Shown: positions 1-11,406 of the stretch, in pieces
Layout: each line of letters starts with the position of its first letter
Position numbering within the stretch: position 1 is the stretch's first letter
Source: Methylorubrum suomiense
GTDB taxonomy: Bacteria > Pseudomonadota > Alphaproteobacteria > Rhizobiales > Beijerinckiaceae
Length of the DNA stretch: 64,000 nucleotides
NCBI RefSeq assembly: GCF_022179765.1
Contig: NZ_BPRE01000011.1
Location: 108,246-172,245 of the forward strand
Reading direction: 5' to 3'
Position numbers and translations under genes: made by a program
Notes under the pieces: model-generated
Told to the model about the DNA's origin: nothing
Databases searched by the model: none
Seen by the model: only the letters and a program-made list of their open reading frames with translations

Positions 1-317
1 TCGTCAACGTCCGCGTGAAGGAAGGCGAGCGCACCCGCGTCCAGGCTTACGAGGGCGTCTGCATCGCCCGCGCCGGCGGCGGCCTCAACGAGAACTTCAC
101 CGTCCGCAAGATCTCCTACGGCGAGGGCGTGGAGCGCGTGTTCCCCGTGCACTCCCCGATGATCGACTCGATCAAGGTGGCCCGCCGCGGTAAGGTCCGT
201 CGCGCCAAGCTGTACTACCTGCGCGACCGTCGCGGTAAGTCGGCCCGTATCGTCGAGCGCAGCGACCGCGCCGAGAAGGCTGCCAAGTCTCAGAAGGCGG
301 CTCCCGCCGCCGAATAA
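1..317 (+). CDS. rplS: 50S ribosomal protein L19, C-terminal part (5' end outside window)
   Basis: The reading frame enters from the left edge (first whole codon at base 3) and ends at TAA 315-317. The protein shows the L19 core, with [11 protein letters not shown], then [11 protein letters not shown] and [11 protein letters not shown], which are family hallmarks. L19 sits at the interface of the 30S and 50S subunits. The C-terminus carries a short Lys/Ala-rich tail ([13 protein letters not shown]), common in alphaproteobacteria. Only the extreme N-terminus is missing. A strong intrinsic terminator follows, so this is the last gene of its transcription unit; the usual upstream partners (rpsP, rimM, trmD) would lie outside the window. 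Confidence 0.97.
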   Translation, partial: VNVRVKEGERTRVQAYEGVCIARAGGGLNENFTVRKISYGEGVERVFPVHSPMIDSIKVARRGKVRRAKLYYLRDRRGKSARIVERSDRAEKAAKSQKAAPAAE

Positions 318-350
318 TCGTTTCGGCGTATCGCGCCGATCCGATCGAGG

Positions 351-381
351 CCCGCTCCGAGATGCTCGGGGCGGGTTTTTT
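351..381 (+). terminator. Intrinsic terminator of rplS
   Basis: Stem CCCGCTCCGAG (351-361), 3-nt loop, pairing arm CTCGGGGCGGG (365-375, one G-U pair), followed at once by TTTTTT (376-381) and a further T-rich stretch. Confidence 0.9.
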
Positions 382-415
382 GTTTTTGCCCGTCGCCGAT
401 CATCGGCATCGCGGA

Positions 416-589
416 TCAGGTTGCGCTCTCATCCACGCGGACCGATCTTCGGATTGCGGGAAGATGGACGAGGCGGCCTTCCCTTTCCAACTGAGTAGCC
501 GCCCTCACCAACTTATACAGCGTGAGGTCTTCGGGGCTGCTCAGGATTTCGCCTCAGACCCAGAACGTCGTCTCAAAGCCGGTCCGGTT
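416..589 (-). pseudogene. Possible degraded gene remnant with in-frame stop
   Basis: On the minus strand one frame reads TGFETTFWV, a TGA at 554-556, then GEILSSPEDLTLYKLVRAAT and onward to a natural-looking stop at 416-418. The composition on both sides of the TGA looks like real protein (balanced hydrophobic and charged residues, a helix-like LTLYKLVRAATQLEREGRL segment split here for clarity), but there is no start codon and a second stop lies at 590-592. I do not recognise the family. Reading: a decayed tail of a gene, not a functional one. Confidence 0.3.
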
Positions 590-792
590 TCACCTCCCGC
601 CAGAATGGGGGCGGACGCGGCCTGGCAGGTAGCCAGGCCGCGCAACGTCATGCACCCTGGGCCATGGCTAGAGGCGGCCGGGACTCGATCGTGGGCTCGC
701 TTTGCCGTCAGGGCGACAGGATCCCTGGTAGAATGCCGGGACGACCGGTTCGAACGCTGCCTGGACCCTCAGCCGAAGCCGAGCCCGCAGCA

Positions 793-1989
793 TCACCCCC
801 GCCGTAGCGCCGCCAGGACCTTGCCACCCGGTCGACCGGTGGCCGGCATACCGAGCTGGCGCTCCACGTCCTTGATCGCGTCGCGGGTCTTGGCGCCGAC
901 CTTGCCGTCCGGTTCGCCGACATCGTAGCCGCGGGCGATCAGGCGCGATTGCAGATCACGGCGCTCGGCCCGCGACAGCGGCGGGTCGTCGGTCGGCCAC
1001 TCGGCCTGAACGCCGGGGCGTCCGCGCAGGCGGTCCGACAGGACGGCGATGGCGAGCCCGTAGGATTCCGCGGCGTTGTAGGAGTAGATCGCGTCGAAGT
1101 TCTTGGTCACCAGGAAGGCGGGACCGTCGATGCCGGCGGGGGCGATGATGCCCGCGGGCCCCTCCCCCGTCAGCGGGCGCCCATCGACCCGGGTGACGCC
1201 GAGGGACGTCCAGTGGCCGACCGCATGCTTGTTCTTGCGGCCGGCGGCCGCGACGTTGAAGCCGCGCGGCAGCCTCACCTCGTAGCCCCAGGGCTGCCCG
1301 TTCGACCATTTGGCGACCCGCAGGAAATTGGCGGTCGAGGCCACCGCATCCGCCACGGAATCGACCACGTCGCGCCGGCCGTCGCCGTCGCCGTCGACCG
1401 CCAGTCTCTGGTAGGTCGTCGGCATGAATTGGGTTTGGCCGAAGGCGCCGGCCCAGGAGCCGGTCAGCCGCGAGGCCTCGATGTCGCCCCGCTCGATGAT
1501 CTTCAGGGTCGCGATCAATTCGCCGCGGAAGAAGTCGCGGCGGCGATTGCCCGAGCAGGCCAGCGTGGCCAGCGATTGCACCAGCGGCATCTTGCCGAGA
1601 TTCTTGCCGAAATTGGACTCGACGCCCCAGACGGCCGCGATGGTGTGGCGATCGACGCCGTAGCGGGCCTCCGCGTTCGCGAGGGCCTGGGCATGCTGGC
1701 GCATCGCCGCGCGACCGTCCTCGACCCGCTCCTCGTCGACCAGGGCCGACATGTAGTCCCAGATCGGCGTCTTGAACTCCGGCTGGGCCTGGGACAGCTC
1801 GATCACCTTGTCGTCGTAGACGATGCCGCTCGTGGCGGCCCGGAACGTCTGGGCGGAGACCCCGGCGCCCGCCGCCTGCGCCTGGATGCCGGCGAGGCAG
1901 GACTGGAAGTCGGCGCGTGCCGGGATGGCGGACAGCCCCGCGGCGAGGGCGATGGCGATCAGGCTGGCGCGAACGGTCGGCGTCGGCAT
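793..1989 (-). CDS. Lytic murein transglycosylase, MltB type, with peptidoglycan-binding domain
   Basis: 398 aa. It cleaves the MurNAc-GlcNAc bond of peptidoglycan to form 1,6-anhydro products in the periplasm. Signal peptide MPTPTVRASLIAIALAAGL...PARA, then a GH103/MltB catalytic domain (about residues 30-310) with the catalytic Glu in WGVESNFGKNLG and the FGQTQFMPTTY motif. A peptidoglycan-binding module follows (about 330-395: LSRAERRDLQSRLIARGYDV). The ATG at 1989 was chosen because GGAG lies about 9 bases upstream and the signal peptide begins there; the open frame extends a further 156 codons upstream without coding character. Transcribed divergently from rpsD. Confidence 0.93.
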   Translation of the reverse strand: MPTPTVRASLIAIALAAGLSAIPARADFQSCLAGIQAQAAGAGVSAQTFRAATSGIVYDDKVIELSQAQPEFKTPIWDYMSALVDEERVEDGRAAMRQHAQALANAEARYGVDRHTIAAVWGVESNFGKNLGKMPLVQSLATLACSGNRRRDFFRGELIATLKIIERGDIEASRLTGSWAGAFGQTQFMPTTYQRLAVDGDGDGRRDVVDSVADAVASTANFLRVAKWSNGQPWGYEVRLPRGFNVAAAGRKNKHAVGHWTSLGVTRVDGRPLTGEGPAGIIAPAGIDGPAFLVTKNFDAIYSYNAAESYGLAIAVLSDRLRGRPGVQAEWPTDDPPLSRAERRDLQSRLIARGYDVGEPDGKVGAKTRDAIKDVERQLGMPATGRPGGKVLAALRRG

Positions 1990-2281
1990 AGTCCGGTGTC
2001 TCCGGCTTATCGGATGCGTCTTCGAGCCTGATTCAGGCGACACGAGGGTTAACGAAGGGTGACGCGGTCTCGTCCCTGGCAATCGGACCATCCTCTCGAA
2101 TTGACGCAGGGCCGCTTCTCGTCTAGCAGGCGCGGACGAACGGGGCTCCTCAGCGGGGCCCCGCATCGTTTTCATGCGCACCCGCGAGCGGCAACGTCCG
2201 CTCTGTCGTCCTCGGACAGCTCCGGCCGAAGAGGAAAAGGAGGGCGCGTTCCTCACGTATCTTGTTCCAGAGGAACAGCGA

Positions 2282-2899
2282 ATGTCCAAACGCGTCCAGG
2301 CGAAGCACAAGCTCGATCGCCGCATGGGCCAGAACATCTGGGGCCGTCCGAAGAGCCCCGTGAACCGCCGTGAATACGGCCCCGGCCAGCACGGCCAGCG
2401 CCGTAAGGGCAAGATGAGCGACTTCGGCACGCAGCTGCGCGCCAAGCAGAAGCTCAAGGGCTATTACGGCAACATCACCGAGAAGCAGTTCCGTCGCTAC
2501 TACGCTGAGGCGATCCGCCTGCGCGGCGATTCCGGCGAGAACCTGATCGGTCTGTTGGAGCGCCGCCTCGACGCGGTGGTGTACCGCTCGAAGTTCGTCG
2601 CGACCCCGTTCGCCGCGCGTCAGTTCGTCAACCACGGCCACGTCAAGGTCAACGGTCGCCGGGTCAACATCCCGAGCTACCAGGTGAAGGTCGGCGACCT
2701 GATCGAGGTGAAGGAAGCCTCCCGTCAGCTCGAGATCGTCGTGGTGGCCTCGCAGCTCGCCGAGCGCGACGTGCCCGACTACATCGAGGTCGATCACCAG
2801 AAGATGACCGCCCGCGTGACCCGCATCCCCGGCCTGTCCGAGGTGCCGTACCCGGTGCAGATGGAACCGAACCTCGTCGTCGAGTTCTACTCGCGCTAA
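2282..2899 (+). CDS. rpsD: 30S ribosomal protein S4
   Basis: 205 aa, usual S4 length. Primary 16S rRNA-binding protein that nucleates 30S assembly. N-terminal S4 domain, then the S4 RNA-binding fold (about residues 95-160: [32 protein letters not shown]). C-terminus [14 protein letters not shown] is typical. The Cys zinc knuckle of some S4 proteins is absent (C- form). Start supported by AGAGGAA 8-9 bases upstream. Followed by a strong hairpin terminator; monocistronic, as in other alphaproteobacteria. Confidence 0.98.
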   Translation: MSKRVQAKHKLDRRMGQNIWGRPKSPVNRREYGPGQHGQRRKGKMSDFGTQLRAKQKLKGYYGNITEKQFRRYYAEAIRLRGDSGENLIGLLERRLDAVVYRSKFVATPFAARQFVNHGHVKVNGRRVNIPSYQVKVGDLIEVKEASRQLEIVVVASQLAERDVPDYIEVDHQKMTARVTRIPGLSEVPYPVQMEPNLVVEFYSR

Positions 2900-2925
2900 A
2901 CGCTTCGGACCTCGTCCGAATGCGG

Positions 2926-2955
2926 AAAGGGCCGCCCCTCGGGGCGGCCCTTTCT
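2926..2955 (+). terminator. Terminator of rpsD, probably bidirectional
   Basis: Perfect 13-bp inverted repeat AAAGGGCCGCCCC / GGGGCGGCCCTTT (2926-2938 and 2941-2953) followed by TCTCGTTTT. It lies between rpsD and the convergent LOG-family gene and can serve both strands. Confidence 0.85.
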
Positions 2956-3075
2956 CGTTTTGGGCGATGCGGTGGGTCGTCGAAATTCTCCGAGAACACT
3001 CGGCCATCGCCTGGGACTGGACGACGTCGCGCAGCAGAAATCCGAACGGAGGTGTGCCGTGGCAGGGCGTCGTTC

Positions 3076-3678
3076 TCAGAAGCGCTTGGCGATCAGGGCT
3101 TCGGATTGCGGTGCCGGCTCCGCCTGAGCGAGCGCCTTGCGCAGCATCTCCACCGCTGCGGTGGGATCGTCGCCGACGAGGTAATTGAGATCGAGGCCCT
3201 CGCGGATGAAGCCGTGGCCACGCATGTGGTCGAGCAGGGTGATGAGCGGATCCCAGAAGCCGTTCACCGAGAGGAGCAAAATCGGTTTGGCGTGCTGCCC
3301 GAGCTGCGCCCAGGTCATCTGCTCCACCAGTTCCTCAAGGGTGCCGATGCCACCGGGCAAGGCCACGAAGGCGTCGGCGCGGTCGAACATCAATTTCTTG
3401 CGCGTGTGCATGTCGGAGACCACGATGGTCTCCTGAATGGCGTCCAGCATGCGCTCGCGCGATTTCAGGAAGTCCGGAATGATGCCGGTGACGTGGCCGC
3501 CCGCCTCAAGGGCCGCCTGAGCGACCGTGCCCATCAGGCCGACATTGCCGCCGCCGTAGACGAGATTGATGCCCGCTTGCCCCAAAGCCGTGCCGAGGGT
3601 GCGCGCGGCCTCCGCGAAGGCTGGATCGCCACCGAAGCCGGAGCCGCAATAGACGCAGACGGATGTGAGACGATCCAT
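3076..3678 (-). CDS. LOG-family cytokinin riboside 5'-monophosphate phosphoribohydrolase (TIGR00730)
   Basis: 200 aa Rossmann-fold protein. Family members hydrolyse nucleoside 5'-monophosphates (N6-modified AMP, and AMP itself in some) to free base and ribose 5-phosphate. Visible motifs: CVYCGSG near the N-terminus, VYGGGNVGLMG and the diagnostic PGGIGTLEE (PGGxGTxxE). The start at 3678 (MDRLTSVCVYCGSG) matches the family; a Met 11 codons upstream adds an unconserved extension. It reads convergently towards rpsD and divergently from the LysM gene. Physiological substrate not shown by sequence. Confidence 0.92.
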   Translation of the reverse strand: MDRLTSVCVYCGSGFGGDPAFAEAARTLGTALGQAGINLVYGGGNVGLMGTVAQAALEAGGHVTGIIPDFLKSRERMLDAIQETIVVSDMHTRKKLMFDRADAFVALPGGIGTLEELVEQMTWAQLGQHAKPILLLSVNGFWDPLITLLDHMRGHGFIREGLDLNYLVGDDPTAAVEMLRKALAQAEPAPQSEALIAKRF

Positions 3679-3902
3679 CAGGCGCCCCCGCGTTGGGAAA
3701 CCGCCAAGCACTCGCCCGCGCCATACGCACGGAAAAGTGCTGAGTATCCTCGCGAATCCGATCGGGCGGCGGGTTCGAGCTTTGGTGTTCTTCTCATGTT
3801 CGTTAATATGTCACGGGATTTAGACGGGTTGTCGACGGTCGGCGCGCGAACTGAAGCCCGCGCGTCACCGCGACTGCGGAATTGAGTAGGAGTTCGAGGA
3901 CC

Positions 3903-5783
3903 ATGACGGCTGAGGTGCGGCGAGGCATCGTGCTCGCGGTCGCGGGCCTGCTCGGCGGCTTCGCCATGGTCGTCGCGCTGTTTGGAACGGGGGAACTCCT
4001 CAAGCGCAATGTCGCGGGCGGTTCCTCCGCCGAGGCGCCGGCCGCGGCGCCCCCCGTAGGATCGGACAACGCTGCTCCTCTTGCCGCTCTCACGCCGCCG
4101 CCGCAAGGAAAAATCCCTGCTCGCGAGGCGGGGCCGGTCCCCGGCATTGCGACCGAGCCTGCGCCCGCTGCGCCCGAGGGCGCGCCGACCTTCGACATCG
4201 TGCGCGTCGAGCCGGATGGGGCGAGCGTCGTGGCGGGGCGCACAGTTCCGAATGCGAAGGTGGAGCTGCTGCGCGACGGGCGTCCCTATGCCAGCGCGAT
4301 CGCCGATGCCTCCGGCCAGTTCGCCCTGACCCCGCCCGACCTTCCGGTAGGATCGAGCGAGATCGCCCTGCGGGCCACATCGCCGGATGGACGTTCGCTG
4401 ACGGGTCGCGAGAGCGTCACCGTGGTCGTGGCCGAGAAGCGCAATGCCAAGCCGCTGATCGCGCTCAGTGCCCCCGACGCGCCGACGCGGGTGCTGTCGC
4501 AGCCGGGCATGCCCGAGAGCGGTCAGGGCGGTACGGCCACGGCCTTCGCAGAAACGCCCGGCAAGGCCCCGGCCGAGGGGAGCGGAGCGAGCCACGGTGG
4601 AGGAAAAGCCGGCAGCGAGGGGAGAGGCTCCGCCGCGCCGACGCGCGAGGCGGCCCGGACACCTGTTCCGGCCAAGGGCAAGCCCGGTTCCGCCGTCCCG
4701 GCGACGGCCCCCGGGGCCGAGGCAGCGCCGCGGATCGTCAGTGTCGACGCTCAGGAAGGCGGCAGACTCGACGTGACCGCTCAGGCCGTTCCCGGCGCCA
4801 CTCTTCGGCTCTACCTCAACGACACCCTGGTGGCTTCCGGGCATCCCGGGACGGACGGGCGCATCGCCTTCACGATCGGCCGCGGGGTGCGGCCGGGCGC
4901 TTACCAGATCCGCATCGACTCGGTCGATCCGGCGGGCGGCAAGGTGCAGCGGCGCGCCGAGGTCTCCTTCACCTATCCCGAGAGTGCGGCGACCCGAATC
5001 GCCACCGCGGAGAAGACGGTGGGCGGCGTCCCCGCCCTGCCCGCACCGAAAACCGCCGCAACTCCGCCTGCCACGCCTCCGGCCGCGGCGACCCAACCGA
5101 TGACGGGACAATCGGCGGCGAAGCCGGGCGCGAGACCGAATGCGCCTGGGAGCGAGCACGCGATCCCGGCAGGCCGCACGAGTGGTCATGAGCCGGTCGA
5201 GGGACAGGCGGGCCCATCGCGGACGTCGTCCGGCCAAGCCTCGCGACAGGATCCCCGCACGCCTGAATCGGCGCCCGAAGCCCGGGCCGCGCCGAGCCTC
5301 GCCGGCAATCCGGCTTCGCCCATGGCGCCGCCTACCTCGGCCGGGCCCAACCCTGGTGTGCCCGCATCCGTTGTGCCCTCACCCGGCACGCCCGTGCCGA
5401 GGATGCCTACGCCCGGTACGCCTTCGGTGGCGGCCGCCGGCGGTCCGGGCAGCCCGAGCGTCACCGGAGACGGTGCCACCGCCGCCGCTCTGTCGCCGAA
5501 GCTGCCCGAGAGCGCGGCACCCGGGGAGGCCCGGCGAACGGCCGATGAGCCCGGCGCCGGCACCGTGTTCGTGCCCGAGATCAGCACCGCACGGATCACC
5601 CGCGGCGACAGCCTGTGGCAGATCAGCCGGCGCACCTACGGCAAGGGCAATCGCTACACGGTCATCTACGACGCCAACCAGGAGCAGATCCGCGATCCGG
5701 ACCTGATCTATCCCGGACAGATCTTCGTTCTGCCGAAGGATGCGCCCGCCGCGGCGGACAACCCCGCACCCAAACGCACCTGA
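3903..5783 (+). CDS. Membrane-anchored Ig-like/LysM peptidoglycan-binding protein
   Basis: 626 aa. One N-terminal transmembrane helix (about residues 8-32), then two bacterial Ig-like modules (about 95-180, beginning FDIVRVEPDGASV, and about 275-360, beginning RIVSVDAQEGGRL), a long Pro/Ala/Gly-rich linker, and a C-terminal LysM domain (about 560-612: ITRGDSLWQISRRTYGKGNR). LysM binds GlcNAc-containing glycans, so the protein probably spans from the inner membrane to the cell wall. An upstream in-frame TTG (3882) is possible, but ATG 3903 has TAGGAG about 10 bases upstream. Domain order Ig-Ig-LysM is frequent in Rhizobiales; function unknown. Confidence 0.85.
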   Translation: MTAEVRRGIVLAVAGLLGGFAMVVALFGTGELLKRNVAGGSSAEAPAAAPPVGSDNAAPLAALTPPPQGKIPAREAGPVPGIATEPAPAAPEGAPTFDIVRVEPDGASVVAGRTVPNAKVELLRDGRPYASAIADASGQFALTPPDLPVGSSEIALRATSPDGRSLTGRESVTVVVAEKRNAKPLIALSAPDAPTRVLSQPGMPESGQGGTATAFAETPGKAPAEGSGASHGGGKAGSEGRGSAAPTREAARTPVPAKGKPGSAVPATAPGAEAAPRIVSVDAQEGGRLDVTAQAVPGATLRLYLNDTLVASGHPGTDGRIAFTIGRGVRPGAYQIRIDSVDPAGGKVQRRAEVSFTYPESAATRIATAEKTVGGVPALPAPKTAATPPATPPAAATQPMTGQSAAKPGARPNAPGSEHAIPAGRTSGHEPVEGQAGPSRTSSGQASRQDPRTPESAPEARAAPSLAGNPASPMAPPTSAGPNPGVPASVVPSPGTPVPRMPTPGTPSVAAAGGPGSPSVTGDGATAAALSPKLPESAAPGEARRTADEPGAGTVFVPEISTARITRGDSLWQISRRTYGKGNRYTVIYDANQEQIRDPDLIYPGQIFVLPKDAPAAADNPAPKRT

Positions 5784-5938
5784 GGGAGCGCATCTGGCCC
5801 GGCAGGGCTGCGCAGGGCATCGCCGTTCCCACGGGATGCACGGCGGCGGCGTAAGCCCTATATGCGGACGACGGACGACGCGGGCTGCCTTTCCAGGCTC
5901 GGGCCGTCATCATTCCCGCATCCATTCCCGATCCGATC

Positions 5939-7855
<1,917 letters not shown>

Positions 7856-7958
7856 GACACCCCTGACGAAAAGCCCCGCATCACCCGCGGTTGACGTTCG
7901 CCCGGCCCCCTGCCATCGGGCAGGGTGAATTGGCCTCGCCGGAGCCCCATCGGAGCCC

Positions 7959-8669
7959 ATGACCGACCTCATTGAGACCATCCGCCGGACGCTCGTGCCG
8001 ATCCACAAGGAGGGGTATCCCTTCATCCTGATCGGCATCGTGCTCACCGTCGGCGCCGGCCTCTTCTCGCAGTTCTTCGCCTGGGTGTTCCTGATCCTCA
8101 CCCTGTGGGTCTGCTACTTCTTCCGCGATCCCGAACGCGTCGTGCCGGTCGGCGAAGGCCTCGTCATCTCGCCGGCCGATGGGCGGGTGAACCTGATCTC
8201 GACGGTGCTGCCGCCGCCGGAGCTCGACCTCTCGCACGAGCCGATGCTGCGGATCTCCGTGTTCATGAACGTGTTCGACTGCCACGTGAACCGGGTGCCG
8301 GTCAGCGGCAAGATCGGCCAGATCCACTACACGCCGGGCCTGTTCCTCAACGCCGAACTCGACAAGGCGAGCGAGGACAACGAGCGCAACGGCATCGTCA
8401 TGGAAACGACGCATCGCGGCCAGCCTTTGCGCATCGGCGTGGTGCAGATCGCCGGTCTCGTGGCCCGGCGCATCGTCGGCTTCGTCTCGGCGGGCGAGTC
8501 CAAGCAGGTCGGCGAGCGCTTCGGCCTGATCCGCTTCGGATCGCGGGTCGATGTCTATCTCCCGGTCGGCACCAGGGTTCTGGTCGGGCTCGGCCAGAAG
8601 GCGGTGGCGGGCGAGACGGTGCTGGCCGATCTCGGCGGCGGCCCGGAGCGCAGCTTCCGTCGGATCTGA
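7959..8669 (+). CDS. psd: Phosphatidylserine decarboxylase proenzyme
   Basis: 236 aa, the short form common in alphaproteobacteria. It converts phosphatidylserine to phosphatidylethanolamine at the inner membrane. Two N-terminal hydrophobic segments (about 20-55), then the core with [22 protein letters not shown] and the self-cleavage region [11 protein letters not shown] (about residue 190), in which the Ser becomes the pyruvoyl group. Ends 31 bases before pssA, which makes its substrate: a two-gene phospholipid operon. Confidence 0.96.
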   Translation: MTDLIETIRRTLVPIHKEGYPFILIGIVLTVGAGLFSQFFAWVFLILTLWVCYFFRDPERVVPVGEGLVISPADGRVNLISTVLPPPELDLSHEPMLRISVFMNVFDCHVNRVPVSGKIGQIHYTPGLFLNAELDKASEDNERNGIVMETTHRGQPLRIGVVQIAGLVARRIVGFVSAGESKQVGERFGLIRFGSRVDVYLPVGTRVLVGLGQKAVAGETVLADLGGGPERSFRRI

Positions 8670-8700
8670 GCGCGGTCGAGCCAGCAGAGTCAGAGGCGAT

Positions 8701-9519
8701 ATGGACGATCTCTTCCCGCCCTTCGCGCCCGATCCGAACGACCGCCCGAGGCGTTTTCGCCCGGTGCCGTTCCGGATGATCGCGCCGAACATGATCACCC
8801 TGCTGGCACTCTGCCTAGGGCTGACCGCCATCCGTCTCGCCTTCGAGGGGCGGTTCGAGCCTGCGGTGCTCGCCGTCGTCGTCGCCGCAGGGCTGGACGG
8901 GATCGATGGACGCGTGGCGCGCCTGCTCAAGGGCACGTCCCGCTTCGGGGCGGAGCTCGATTCGCTCGCCGATTTCGTGAATTTCGGCTGCGCCCCGGCA
9001 CTGATCCTCTACAGCTTCGCCCTGCACAACCTGAAGTCGGTCGGCTGGATCGTGTCGCTGGTCTTCGCCATCGCGATGTGCCTGCGGCTCGCCCGCTTCA
9101 ACGCGATGCTCGACGATCCCAATCGACCCGAGTGGAAGAAGGACTATTTCGTCGGCATGCCTGCGCCGGCGGGGGCGCTGACCGGCATGCTGCCGCTCTA
9201 CCTGCATTTCCTCGACGTACCGTTCCCGCAATGGAGCACGGGCCTGATCCTGGCCTACGAGCTCGTCATCGCGCTGCTCGTCGTCTCCACCGTGCCGACC
9301 TTCTCGGGCAAGACCTGGGGCAAGCGCGTCCCGCGCGACCTCGTTCTGCCGATCTTCCTCGTGGTCGTGGTGGCGTTCGGCCTCGTCATCTCGTTCCCGT
9401 TCGAGGCGCTCGCCGCGGTGAGCCTCGGCTATCTCTGCGTCATCCCCTTCGGCGCCGTGCAGTACCGCAAGCGCCTGCGGCGCGAGGGCGAGGAGACGTT
9501 GCCGGCCGAGACGACGTAA
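8701..9519 (+). CDS. pssA: CDP-diacylglycerol--serine O-phosphatidyltransferase
   Basis: 272 aa polytopic membrane enzyme joining CDP-diacylglycerol and serine to give phosphatidylserine and CMP. The CDP-alcohol phosphotransferase motif is intact: DGIDGRVARLL, then GAELDSLAD (about residues 65-92), matching DGx2ARx8Gx3Dx3D. Several hydrophobic helices follow to the C-terminus. Start ATG 8701 has AGAGGCGAT upstream. Second gene of the psd-pssA operon. A palindromic repeat element lies directly downstream. Confidence 0.96.
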   Translation: MDDLFPPFAPDPNDRPRRFRPVPFRMIAPNMITLLALCLGLTAIRLAFEGRFEPAVLAVVVAAGLDGIDGRVARLLKGTSRFGAELDSLADFVNFGCAPALILYSFALHNLKSVGWIVSLVFAIAMCLRLARFNAMLDDPNRPEWKKDYFVGMPAPAGALTGMLPLYLHFLDVPFPQWSTGLILAYELVIALLVVSTVPTFSGKTWGKRVPRDLVLPIFLVVVVAFGLVISFPFEALAAVSLGYLCVIPFGAVQYRKRLRREGEETLPAETT

Positions 9520-9547
9520 CGAGCCACCCTCTGCCTCCCAACCAAAC

Positions 9548-9660
9548 TCCTCATCCTGAGGTGGCGGCGCGAAGCGTCGCCCTCGGAGAAGGGCTCCAGA
9601 GGCCTCCGCGGGACCTGGGTCCCTCCTTCGAGGCTGCTGCGCAGCACCTCAGGATGAGGA
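9548..9660. repeat. Palindromic intergenic repeat element, copy 1 (intact)
   Basis: Begins TCCTCATCCTGAGGTG (9548-9563) and ends with its exact reverse complement CACCTCAGGATGAGGA (9645-9660); inside are further complementary blocks. Related, more degraded copies lie at 23915-24023 and 38350-38456. Such elements are scattered between genes in Rhizobiales. It occupies the gap between convergent pssA and cysS, where it could also act as a transcription stop. Confidence 0.8.
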
Positions 9661-9691
9661 CGATGGATTGGATCGGAGCGTCGCCCTACCC

Positions 9692-11080
9692 TCAGCCCGC
9701 CACCGTCCAAGTGGTGGTGCCGTCCTTGTTGTCCTTCACGCTCACACCCATCGCGACCAGGGCATCGCGCACGCGGTCGGAGGCGGCCCAGTCCTTGGCG
9801 GCCCGCGCCGCCTTGCGCTCGGCGATCAGCGCCTCGACCGTGGCGACATCGACACCCGCTGCGCTTACCCGGGCCGCCTCGCGCTGAGCCTTGGTTTCCC
9901 CCAGAAATCCCATCAGCCCGGCCGCCGCCTTGAGCGCGGAAGCGTCCGTGCCCGCGAGCCGGTGCAGCTCGCCGATCGCGGCCGGAGTGTTGAGGTCGTC
10001 GCAGAGCGCGTCGATCACGCCGTCGGAGATCGAATCCGCCGGCGCCGCCTCGCCCGCCGCGTCGTACCAGCGCTCCAGCATGCGGTTGGATTCCTCCAAT
10101 CCCCGCAGGGTCCAATCGATCGGCTGGCGATAGTGGGTCTTGAGCATGTTGAGGCGCACGACCTCGCCCGGCCAATCGGCGAGCACCTGACCGATGGTGA
10201 TGAAGTTGCCGAGCGATTTCGACATCTTCTCCCCCTCGACCTGGAGGAAGCCGTTATGAAGCCAGACATTGGCCATCACGCTCGTGCCGAAGCAGCAGCG
10301 GGACTGTGCGACCTCGTTCTCATGGTGCGGGAAGATCAGGTCGATGCCGCCCGCATGGATGTCGAAGGTCTCGCCGAGATGCTTCCACGACATCGCCGAG
10401 CACTCGATGTGCCAGCCAGGACGGCCGCCCGCCTCGATGCCGCAGGGTGACGGCCAGGACGGCTCGCCCTCCTTCGACGGCTTCCACAGCACGAAATCGA
10501 GCGGCGAGCGCTTGTAGGGCGCGACCTCGACCCGGGCGCCGGCCTCCATCTCGTCGAGGGGGCGCTTCGACAGGGCGCCGTAATCGGGCATGGACGGCAC
10601 GTCGAACAGCACGTGCCCTTCGGCCACGTAGGCGTGACCCGAGCCCACCAAGCCCTCGATCAGGCGGTGCATCTCGCCGATATGGTCGGTCGCCCGCGGC
10701 TCGACGAAGCGGAGGCGCTCGCCCGCGACGTTCACATCGTCGGCCATCAGGACGCCAAGGGCGCGGATGTCGGCGTGGAACTGCGCCAGCGTACCGTCGG
10801 TGAGTTCCCGGATGGTGATGCCGCGCTCCCGCGCGCGCGCGTTGATCTTGTCGTCTACGTCGGTGACGTTGCGGGCATAGGTGACGTGCGCCGGGCCGTA
10901 GAGATGGCGCAGCAGCCGGAACAGCAGGTCGAAGACGATGATCGGCCGGGCGTTACCGATATGGGCCGCGTCGTAGACCGTCGGGCCGCAGGCATACATC
11001 CGCACATGCGCCGGATCGATCGGCGTGAAGGCCGCCTTCTCGCGGGTCAGCGTGTTGTAGAGCCGCAACATCGGGGTCAT
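9692..11080 (-). CDS. cysS: Cysteinyl-tRNA synthetase
   Basis: 462 aa class I aminoacyl-tRNA synthetase charging tRNA-Cys. Zinc ligand Cys31 in [13 protein letters not shown] (residues 40-43, the HIGH motif), second zinc site region [19 protein letters not shown], and KMSKS in [10 protein letters not shown]. Full length, with the usual alpha-helical C-terminal domain. Start at 11080 ([10 protein letters not shown]) chosen because family proteins begin just before LYNT; an upstream extension has no homologous look. Convergent with pssA. Confidence 0.97.
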   Translation of the reverse strand: MTPMLRLYNTLTREKAAFTPIDPAHVRMYACGPTVYDAAHIGNARPIIVFDLLFRLLRHLYGPAHVTYARNVTDVDDKINARARERGITIRELTDGTLAQFHADIRALGVLMADDVNVAGERLRFVEPRATDHIGEMHRLIEGLVGSGHAYVAEGHVLFDVPSMPDYGALSKRPLDEMEAGARVEVAPYKRSPLDFVLWKPSKEGEPSWPSPCGIEAGGRPGWHIECSAMSWKHLGETFDIHAGGIDLIFPHHENEVAQSRCCFGTSVMANVWLHNGFLQVEGEKMSKSLGNFITIGQVLADWPGEVVRLNMLKTHYRQPIDWTLRGLEESNRMLERWYDAAGEAAPADSISDGVIDALCDDLNTPAAIGELHRLAGTDASALKAAAGLMGFLGETKAQREAARVSAAGVDVATVEALIAERKAARAAKDWAASDRVRDALVAMGVSVKDNKDGTTTWTVAG

Positions 11081-11406
11081 CGAAATGGTCCCGCCGGAAC
11101 CGTCCGGCCTTCGCGACGGCCACGAGCCGTCCTCGGTTTCTCTTTGCGCTGCAGCGCGTTCGACCGTCCGGCGCGGGTGGCGTCTCAACCGAACGCCGCA
11201 TTGCCGCCCGAGCCGCTCCAGCTCGCTGTTGCACCGCCGCGACGGTCGCCGGTCGTGCCTTCAGCTAACCCAGAACCGTGAGGAATTCGAGAACGACGGC
11301 GCCCCGGCCACGGCTCAACCGACCGTGACCGTGACACGCAAGAGTTTGTTTACCGAGCCGTCCGAACACTCCGCAATCGAGCGAACCCGTCAACAAGGTC
11401 TTCACC
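11081..11406. other. Gap between divergent cysS and a small secreted protein
   Basis: 326 bases, GC-rich, no credible small gene, RNA gene or terminator seen. It must hold the promoters of both flanking genes, but I could not pick out convincing -35/-10 boxes. Confidence 0.5.

Larger units (their letters stand above)
318..792. other. Gap between rplS and the lytic transglycosylase
   Basis: Holds the rplS terminator and a short degraded coding remnant on the minus strand (416-589). A 188-codon plus-strand frame across it has no ribosome binding site and no recognisable protein character. No RNA gene is seen. Confidence 0.6.

Noticed and set aside
554..556. In-frame TGA in the remnant as a selenocysteine codon
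   Set aside because: No start codon, a second TGA upstream at 590-592 and no SECIS-like hairpin placed correctly; decay is the simpler explanation.
362..928. A 188-codon plus-strand frame after rplS
   Set aside because: Starts inside the rplS terminator hairpin, overlaps the transglycosylase 3' end, no ribosome binding site and no protein character.
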